Under the pieces are notes generated by a model, which saw nothing but the letters and a program-made list of their open reading frames with translations, ran no database searches and was not told the DNA's origin. Shown here one piece after another: positions 25,193-30,059 of a DNA stretch of 30,059 nt (within the stretch, counting starts at the first letter, position 1; each line of letters opens with the position of its first letter). The DNA is from Bacteroidales bacterium UBA3844 (GTDB taxonomy: Bacteria; Bacteroidota; Bacteroidia; Bacteroidales; Paludibacteraceae): the NCBI GenBank assembly GCA_002392915.1, contig DGHQ01000025.1:140856-170914 (forward strand). Direction: 5' to 3'. Position numbers and translations under genes: made by a program.

Positions 25193-25888
25193 ATGGAAAA
25201 AAAGAATAAATACGTTGCATATCTCCGAGTGAGTACACAACGGCAAGGTGTTTCTGGTCTGGGATTGGAAGCTCAACGGCAGATGATACGGAATCATTTA
25301 GGTGAACAACCTTTGGAAGCAGAGTTCGTAGAAGTTGAAAGCGGTCGTAAAAATGACCGACCAAAATTAAAAGAGGCACTTGATACATGTAGAAAATCAG
25401 GAGCAATCTTAATTGTAGCAAAACTGGATAGACTAGCGAGAAATGTTTGTTTCTTATCACAGCTACTGGAATCAGATGTGGAAATCGTATTCTGTGATTT
25501 TCCGAGTGCCAACAAAATGATGTTGCATATTCTATCTGCAATAAGCCAATATGAGGCAGAGTTGATTTCAAGCAGGACAAAAGCGGCTTTGAAGGCTAAG
25601 AAGGAACGTGGATTCAAACTAGGTAATCCTAATCATTTGTTAGATAAGCATAAGCAGGCAATTCAAAACAGCAACAAAACTAACAGTTCAAAAGCCCAAC
25701 GTAATGCTAACAATAAGCGAGCTATAGCAATGCTGAGAGTTTTATGTGACAGAAGCTTGACTCTACAACAGATGACTGACACTTTAAATGATGAAGGATT
25801 CACGACTTCACATGGATGCAAGTTCATTCCTTCTACAGTTTACAAATTAATCAAAAGGTATAATCTTAAACAAGGAGGTAAATCATGA
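25193..25888 (+). CDS. Small serine recombinase (resolvase/invertase)
   Basis: 231 aa. The N-terminal catalytic domain has Ser14 (YLRVSTQRQG), LEAQRQMI and the arginine-rich motif AKLDRLARN; the long E helix follows (LISSRTKAALKAKKERG). The C-terminal ~60 residues form the DNA-binding helix-turn-helix (LTLQQMTDTLNDEGF ... SSTVYKLIKRY-like). Such enzymes resolve or invert DNA between short sites. Placed at the end of the recombination operon; the target is unknown, but the inverted 30-bp repeats at 23-356 are one candidate. A strong AGGAGG-like sequence (GGAGGT) at its end serves the next small ORF. Confidence 0.88.
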   Translation: MEKKNKYVAYLRVSTQRQGVSGLGLEAQRQMIRNHLGEQPLEAEFVEVESGRKNDRPKLKEALDTCRKSGAILIVAKLDRLARNVCFLSQLLESDVEIVFCDFPSANKMMLHILSAISQYEAELISSRTKAALKAKKERGFKLGNPNHLLDKHKQAIQNSNKTNSSKAQRNANNKRAIAMLRVLCDRSLTLQQMTDTLNDEGFTTSHGCKFIPSTVYKLIKRYNLKQGGKS

Positions 25889-25956
25889 AAGATTTAATAA
25901 CTATCGCCATTATTGTGTTAGGCGAGATTTTGAAGAGAAAGAAGAAAAAGTACTAA
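25885..25956 (+). CDS. 23-aa basic membrane peptide
   Basis: MKDLITIAIIVLGEILKRKKKKY: one short hydrophobic stretch (residues 4-16) followed by a strongly basic tail. The ATG overlaps the recombinase stop (ATGA) and is preceded by GGAGGTAAATC, a real Shine-Dalgarno sequence, which is rare in this phylum. A terminator follows 12 bp after the stop. The size and composition resemble small membrane-active peptides or type I toxin peptides, but nothing shows a function. Confidence 0.55.
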   Translation: MKDLITIAIIVLGEILKRKKKKY

Positions 25957-25967
25957 CTACTAACATT

Positions 25968-26003
25968 GAAGACCAGGAGATCCGTCCCGGTCTTCTTTTT
26001 TAT
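25968..26003 (+). terminator. Terminator of the recombination operon
   Basis: GAAGACCAGG (25968-25977) pairs with CCCGGTCTTC (25987-25996) with one mismatch, followed by TTTTTTATTTC. It overlaps the stop of the convergent minus-strand gene. Confidence 0.8.
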
Positions 26004-26635
26004 TTCTTTATTCCTAAATCCTCGCCTGTAGAACGATCTATTTTTTCTTGAATTCTAGTAAAATGAATCGATAGCTTCAGAAGATATAAATAAAACCCAA
26101 AATTACTAAGAGTAAACAATTTGTTTTTGCACATTTCCTTTACTAATTCTTCAGTTAAAGGAATACTAATTGAACGATCAAAAAAAACTATACCTTCATA
26201 ATCAAGATTAGCTCCTTTAGGCAAATACAAAATTTGAGAAATATATTGATTTCTAATTTCCTTAAGATGGTTCTCTACCCTATCTGGTGTATAATTCTTC
26301 TTTAACAATTCTTCATATTTCTCCAGTTTAAGTATAGGAGAATACATAATACGACATTCATTCATGCGTTTATTTTCCGTCGACATATCACATGTATTAG
26401 ACAAAAGTAATACAGGAACGTTATTTATTGTCGTATTAGGAAAAGACAAATAAGGTACATTGTTGATCCCATCCCCCTGCAATAAGTATTCCGCATCTTT
26501 TAATGAACTCGTATAGACCGTGTCTTTTGTCCCATCCATTGGAAATTTGGAAAGTTCTTCTTTCAGTCTAGTTTTTTCTGAATCTGAAAGATATTGAGGC
26601 AAATACAACTCGATGTTGTCAACCACATCCATCAT
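26000..26635 (-). CDS. Hypothetical protein (211 aa), third gene of the minus operon
   Basis: Start chosen at 26635 because its ATG overlaps the upstream TGA (ATGATGG, ATGA coupling); 26647 would add four residues. The core VLLLSNTCDMS (about 75-85) followed by a hydrophobic/charged ~90-residue region (QILYLPKGANLDYEGIVFFD) reminds me of a recurring but unnamed family with an I/L-L-S-N/Q-T-C-D signature seen near defence genes. No catalytic role is known to me. The C-terminal is helical and basic. Last gene before the convergent terminator. Confidence 0.65.
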   Translation of the reverse strand: MMDVVDNIELYLPQYLSDSEKTRLKEELSKFPMDGTKDTVYTSSLKDAEYLLQGDGINNVPYLSFPNTTINNVPVLLLSNTCDMSTENKRMNECRIMYSPILKLEKYEELLKKNYTPDRVENHLKEIRNQYISQILYLPKGANLDYEGIVFFDRSISIPLTEELVKEMCKNKLFTLSNFGFYLYLLKLSIHFTRIQEKIDRSTGEDLGIKK

Positions 26636-26991
26636 ACTAAATCCCAAAAATTATCATCAACCAGTTTTGAAATATCACTATCCAATGATTTAGTATTCCT
26701 TAAAATAGAAGATACAAAATTACCAAGAACATCTCCATCTCCCCCGTCGGCAACAAGTGTATTCTCTCCTTCTTCCGAAGTCAAATTAGATGTCAAAGAT
26801 ATTTTTACATTTGCAGAAATCGAAGGCAAACTAGTTGCAACAACACTTTCACTAACACCTCCTTTTACAAAAGCCTTTACTGTATAGTGATCATCTACAC
26901 AACTGAGCAAAGCTATTGCAATACCAGCACTCAAAAAAACTGTTTTAGAAGGGTTTGGCAAGTTGCTGACCAAATTAAAATTGTATTCCAT
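26632..26991 (-). CDS. Hypothetical protein (119 aa) with one membrane-like segment
   Basis: Unrecognised. A hydrophobic segment (TVFLSAGIAIALLSCV, about 17-32) is followed by a polar, Ser/Val-rich domain (VKGGVSESVVATS) and a helical acidic end. It is not a clear signal peptide. It starts 2 bp after the upstream gene and overlaps the next gene at its stop, so it is an integral part of the three-gene operon. Confidence 0.65.
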   Translation of the reverse strand: MEYNFNLVSNLPNPSKTVFLSAGIAIALLSCVDDHYTVKAFVKGGVSESVVATSLPSISANVKISLTSNLTSEEGENTLVADGGDGDVLGNFVSSILRNTKSLDSDISKLVDDNFWDLV

Positions 26992-26993
26992 TG

Positions 26994-27722
26994 TTATACC
27001 TCCATCCTTTCAATTATACTTTTACTTACACACCAATGAAAGCCTCTATCCAATATGTCATTAAATTTAATAGACACATCATCCAATTTATTTAACTCAA
27101 TAGACACATCATTAGACTCCATTATTGTTTTTAGCGTTAGACACCCTTTTGTTAATTCATTTGCTCTTCTACTAAAACCATATTCATAGCTAAAAATACT
27201 ATTCCATTCATCATCTCCCCTAACAGAATCAAACATTTCCCATCTTGTCATACTAGAAAAATCCTTTTTTTCTGCATTCATTTTCTCTAGTAATTCTTTG
27301 CTGAAAACCTCCCCCATGATAACCTCAACACCAATACTATTATCTTGAAGAGTAAACCCCAGTTCGTTATACTTACTTATATAAACTTTATTAACAGTAT
27401 TTATATTCAAGGTTTGCATGTAATCCTTCATCCAAGGCAACCATTTCAAAGCAAAATCAAATGATTTATACGCAGGATGCCGTAAAGTAACTTCAACATG
27501 TTCAACCGTAAAGCCAAAATTAATCAATTCATCATCTGAATTAACAAACAACTCCTTAAACATTTGTGTTTCATCAATAGACAAATTAAACCTTGTGTTA
27601 AAGAATTTAACTACCTTATTAATGTCAACATTAGCCCGGTCAAAGTCAAAACGCACATGTACGTCCTTTAAAAAGGTCTTGGGATAGATCTTTTTTTCTA
27701 TTTCATTAAAAGTATAACTCAT
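26994..27722 (-). CDS. Hypothetical protein (242 aa), possibly TIGR04255-like
   Basis: First gene of the minus operon. The layout (YPKTFLKDVHVRFDF at the N-terminus, a central strand-helix repeat, and VNKVYISKYNELGF about residue 110) recalls TIGR04255, a widespread family of unknown function often in accessory islands; I rate this match as moderate. A consensus promoter ends 57 bp before its ATG. The three products (this, a membrane-like protein, and the TCD-motif protein) form a self-contained unit of defence-module size. Confidence 0.6.
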   Translation of the reverse strand: MSYTFNEIEKKIYPKTFLKDVHVRFDFDRANVDINKVVKFFNTRFNLSIDETQMFKELFVNSDDELINFGFTVEHVEVTLRHPAYKSFDFALKWLPWMKDYMQTLNINTVNKVYISKYNELGFTLQDNSIGVEVIMGEVFSKELLEKMNAEKKDFSSMTRWEMFDSVRGDDEWNSIFSYEYGFSRRANELTKGCLTLKTIMESNDVSIELNKLDDVSIKFNDILDRGFHWCVSKSIIERMEV

Positions 27723-27778
27723 TGCCAGACAATATAAACAAAATAATCACGAACTTCACGTGTCTTTGATTTGGGTTG

Positions 27779-27809
27779 CAAAAGTACAGTTTTTTCACGA
27801 CCTGACAAA
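27779..27809 (-). promoter_or_regulatory. Bacteroidota-type promoter of the three-gene minus operon
   Basis: Minus strand: TTTG (27809-27806), 19 nt, TACTTTTG (27786-27779), an exact consensus match. The 27810-28149 stretch beyond it is AT-rich (long TATA-like runs), forms the right end of the element and holds no supported gene. Confidence 0.8.
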
Positions 27810-28149
27810 ATTTCTTAAAATCAAAGTGTAATTATTAGCTTTTTTTATTTAAAGCAGATCTATATTGTCACATATGGATTTTTACAAAATATATTCTTAT
27901 TAAAAGTAACCATTACATTAAGACCTACCAAACATATCTTACTAACACACATATTTAAATATATACACTATTTTACATATAATAAATTTGATTATCTTTA
28001 CACTTGAATAGAGACCGAGCATTCTACAGAGAGGATGCAGTTTCTTTTCATAGTTTTCTATTTTATAAGAAGACAAGAGATCTCAATCAAAGAAGTAATT
28101 AAGATACACTCATTATTTGTTCAGGAGATATTGACAATGATCTTGCTAA

Positions 28150-28317
28150 ATGACAGATACACTAGGACGTATGCACTCAGACGCACAGTTCGCAGGTTCT
28201 TCATCAGTTCCAGCTCACGTTGAGATGATGGGATTCCTTGGTATCGGTAACAACCCAATGGTTGGTTGCTCGGTAGCTTGTGCAGTAGAGGTTGACCTTG
28301 TATTGAACAAGAAATAA
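28150..28317 (+). pseudogene. Duplicated 3' end of the host target gene (right side)
   Basis: The frame ATGACAGATACACTAGG... to TAA encodes 55 residues identical to the C-terminus completed at the left end. Upstream sequence is element, not the host gene, so this is a leftover fragment. An ATG by chance begins the fragment, so a short peptide could be made only if transcribed. No ribosome-binding context is seen. Confidence 0.8.
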
Positions 28318-28333
28318 TCAGTTCTGATTATAA
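28150..28333 (+). repeat. attR-side direct repeat (184 bp, perfect)
   Basis: Identical to 45-228. The base before it (A at 28149) and the terminator after it differ from the left copy, which defines the repeat limits. Confidence 0.85.
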
Positions 28334-28338
28334 ACTAT

Positions 28339-28376
28339 ACTCCTGTGACTCATTGAGTTGCAGGAGTTTCTTTTTG
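28339..28376 (+). terminator. Host-side terminator of the target gene
   Basis: ACTCCTG (28339-28345) pairs with CAGGAGT (28361-28367), with an inner ACTC/GAGT stem, followed by TTCTTTTTGC. It is homologous to 235-271 but with a different inner stem. Confidence 0.75.
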
Positions 28377-28411
28377 CATATATACCTTATCGAGGACATC
28401 TATTAGAATAA

Positions 28412-28457
28412 TTCAAAGTGCAAAAGTGGAAATTCAAAGTGCAAAATTTGCACTTTG
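28412..28457. repeat. 23-bp palindrome with an adjacent direct half-copy
   Basis: CAAAGTGCAAA-A-TTTGCACTTTG (28435-28457) is a perfect inverted repeat, and TTCAAAGTGCAAAA also occurs at 28412-28425. It lies in the 460-bp gene-free host flank and could be an operator or a repeated element end. No coding sequence is supported in 28334-28795. Confidence 0.5.
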
Positions 28458-28519
28458 GAAGTGCCTATTTCCTTTTCTACTGGATTAATTATTCTCGTTG
28501 TCCGTCAAGAATTGATTAC

Positions 28520-28690
28520 CTTCCGTACCAAAAACTTGTATGGAGGGTGTCGAGACATGGAAGCTCCTTATACTCCGATGGTATATTAAGTATTAGATAA
28601 AGAGTCTTCAACATGTAATTGCACTCAGACAAGTTTATCTTGTTATTTGTTAACGAGATTTCAAAAGGAGTCTCGTTTTTCTTGTCTCTA
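28520..28690 (+). ncRNA. Candidate small RNA or leader in the right flank
   Basis: A CTTCCGTAC/GTATGGAGG hairpin (about 28520-28547), a TGTC-GA-GACA hairpin, an ACAAG/CTTGT hairpin and a terminator follow in series. No ORF. The region could be a transcript of its own; the start is not defined and this is a guess from structure alone. Confidence 0.3.
28652..28684 (+). terminator. Rho-independent terminator (AACGAGATTTC type)
   Basis: An 11-bp stem with two G·U pairs (28652-28662 with 28667-28677), loop AAAA, followed by TTTCTTGTC. It matches the element-internal terminator at 16818-16852 closely, including the TTGTTATTT just upstream. Confidence 0.7.
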
Positions 28691-28761
28691 TATAAAATGA
28701 GACTTAGGAACTTTATTTTAAGCTATGCTCTGATTTGGCACACCTTTTTGTTTTCTTTGCA

Positions 28762-28778
28762 GTATGAATAGTTCATAC
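28762..28778. promoter_or_regulatory. 17-bp palindrome before the right-flank gene
   Basis: GTATGAA-TAG-TTCATAC is a perfect inverted repeat 17 bp upstream of the ATG at 28796. Operator or leader hairpin. Confidence 0.45.
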
Positions 28779-28795
28779 ACTTAACAAAGAAGATC

Positions 28796-30059
28796 ATGAA
28801 AGGGGCTAATATATCAACAATCATAAATCTGCTAAAACAAGCGAAGATAAAGGAGATGCAAGAACTAAACACAAAAATTCTTGAATCATCTCCTGAGTAT
28901 GCTTATTGGGTAGAGAAATTAAATGAGGATTCAGAGTATAAGCAATTAAAGAAAAAAAACAAAGTCAAGGGCGAACATAGGACTTATATGCATGAGATAT
29001 ATAAAATGCATGGCAAATCTGATTTAGGATCCAATCAAACTTATAAAGATCATCAATATGATGATTCTGAAACAATAAGTAGAACTCCACAAAAAAATAA
29101 AATATATTGTTTTGCGGCAAAGAAATATAAGAGCGTATTTGATTCGGAGAAAGCTGCGAACAATTATATTAAATTTAATGCCAAAGACATTAGTAGCACA
29201 AAAGGATATGCACCAATCCGTAGCTATTTTTGTTCTCTTTGCGGAGGATGGCATGTCACAAGTCAACAACCAAAAGAGATAACAGGAAGACAGCGTTCAA
29301 GTCATGCTGAATATGTTCTTTCTTCTATCAATAAAATGTCCAAAGATAACGAGCTTAGAAAAGAGATTATAAAGCAAGAGGCTCTGATAGCCCAGGATCC
29401 AAGTTTGACGGATAGTGGTTATAGAACATTTATAGCCCTTTACAATATATTCTGTTCTAATCGCCTTAAGAGAGATATAAAATTGACAATAAAGGACTTC
29501 CGACATCTGGTGGCATTCAGTAAAAAAACAAACTTCAATGAAAGTAACGTTAACTCAGTCAAAAAAAAGCTAAGAAAATGTAGTAATTATGTTATTTTGT
29601 TAGCTGTAGAACAAGACAAACTACATAAATTAGAAGAGAATGACAAGTATTTTATTGATGATCATAAGATTCTAATTTCAATGTTAATTAACGTCCATAA
29701 ACTAATGAAGACATTTGATCGTGAATTTGAAATAGGTAATATAGACAAATGCTGTGAGATTTTTCTTGAGATTTCAAAAATAAAGAATAAACTGTATCAT
29801 ATATCTTCTAAAGTTGCAAAAAATGTGGAACTATTCTTAGGAGAAGCAAAACATAAGCTTCCTACTACCATATTCATACCTAAAAAGACGGAGATATCAA
29901 AGTCTTATCTTGAGTCAAAAATTGACGGGTTCATATCTGCTTTTAACGAAGGAGATACAGAAACTTGTGTGAAAATTAAGGAAGAATTTGAGGCACATGA
30001 AATGGGTGAATATGAATCATCTATGAATATCTATTTATCTATTCTTATGAATTTTCAAA
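28796..30059 (+). CDS. Hypothetical protein with a zinc-ribbon-like motif (partial)
   Basis: Open from the ATG at 28796 to the window edge (at least 421 aa, no stop). The motif YFCSLCGGWHVTSQ (about residues 141-154) is one half of a Cys/His zinc ribbon of a type I associate with Prevotella-type proteins; no second cysteine pair is obvious in the first 421 residues. The rest is Lys/Glu/Ile-rich and mostly helical. The function is unknown. The start is preceded by an A-rich stretch (ACAAAGAAGATC). The gene lies 480 bp outside attR, so it is probably chromosomal and not cargo. It runs in the same direction as the target gene. Confidence 0.7.
   Translation, partial: MKGANISTIINLLKQAKIKEMQELNTKILESSPEYAYWVEKLNEDSEYKQLKKKNKVKGEHRTYMHEIYKMHGKSDLGSNQTYKDHQYDDSETISRTPQKNKIYCFAAKKYKSVFDSEKAANNYIKFNAKDISSTKGYAPIRSYFCSLCGGWHVTSQQPKEITGRQRSSHAEYVLSSINKMSKDNELRKEIIKQEALIAQDPSLTDSGYRTFIALYNIFCSNRLKRDIKLTIKDFRHLVAFSKKTNFNESNVNSVKKKLRKCSNYVILLAVEQDKLHKLEENDKYFIDDHKILISMLINVHKLMKTFDREFEIGNIDKCCEIFLEISKIKNKLYHISSKVAKNVELFLGEAKHKLPTTIFIPKKTEISKSYLESKIDGFISAFNEGDTETCVKIKEEFEAHEMGEYESSMNIYLSILMNFQ

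Noticed and set aside
28035..28223. 62-aa plus-strand ORF across the attR boundary
   Set aside because: Runs through the element end and then the repeat in a frame different from the host gene; low-complexity and no start context.
1..30059. tRNA or rRNA gene as attachment site
   Set aside because: No cloverleaf, TTCGAAT-type T-loop or CCA end was seen at either junction; the repeat is in a protein gene.

Overview
The window is AT-rich Bacteroidales DNA. The evidence is three close matches to the Bacteroidota promoter (-33 TTTG, 19-20 nt, -7 TAnnTTTG), an IntDOT-like tyrosine recombinase, DUF3871- and FISUMP-type proteins, and a right-flank gene with a zinc-ribbon motif I associate with Prevotella-type proteins. 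Genus cannot be fixed from sequence alone; Prevotella/Segatella is my guess.

Most of the window is one integrated element of about 28 kb. It sits in the 3' end of a host gene whose last 184 bp occur as a perfect direct repeat at both ends (45-228 and 28150-28333). The left copy completes the host reading frame and has its own terminator. The right copy is a promoterless 3' fragment with a related but diverged terminator. A 30-bp piece of the host junction is also present inverted at 327-356, beside the integrase gene. No conjugation, capsid or tail genes are visible, so this looks like an integrative defence/cargo island or satellite.

Layout. (1) 1-1836: attL, integrase and a strong terminator. 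(2) 1853-5355, minus strand: membrane-anchored RepA/RecA-fold ATPase with an AT-hook and HTH tail, a small upstream ORF, and a 587-aa orphan. (3) 5521-13335, plus strand: one operon from a good promoter to a hairpin terminator, encoding HsdM (interrupted by an in-frame TAA), a membrane coiled-coil protein, HsdS, HsdR, a family-1 uracil-DNA glycosylase with a Lys-rich insert, and a GIY-YIG/T5orf172 nuclease. (4) 13501-15414, minus: SF2 helicase-like protein with no Lys in its P-loop. (5) 15540-16860: structured non-coding DNA, two overlapping orphan genes and a structured RNA candidate ending in a terminator. (6) 17014-21148, minus: small orphan, KAP-like P-loop NTPase with a 15-bp tandem repeat, and a lipoprotein subtilase with a C-terminal FISUMP domain. 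(7) 21383-25997, plus: phage-like recombination operon (DUF3871, Rad52-like DUF1071 annealing protein, PD-(D/E)XK exonuclease, two orphans, serine recombinase, 23-aa membrane peptide) punctuated by hairpins. (8) 26000-27809, minus: three-gene operon of unknown function behind a consensus promoter. (9) 28150-30059: attR and host flank with a large partial gene.

The integrase probably moves the element, and the annealing protein and exonuclease form a Red-like recombination pair. The remainder is cargo that looks defensive. The best candidate for an undescribed system is the R-M operon extended by a glycosylase and a GIY-YIG nuclease, which could add uracil or abasic-site attack to type I restriction. 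Its hsdM is broken in this copy. The KAP NTPase pair and the three-gene minus operon are weaker candidates.
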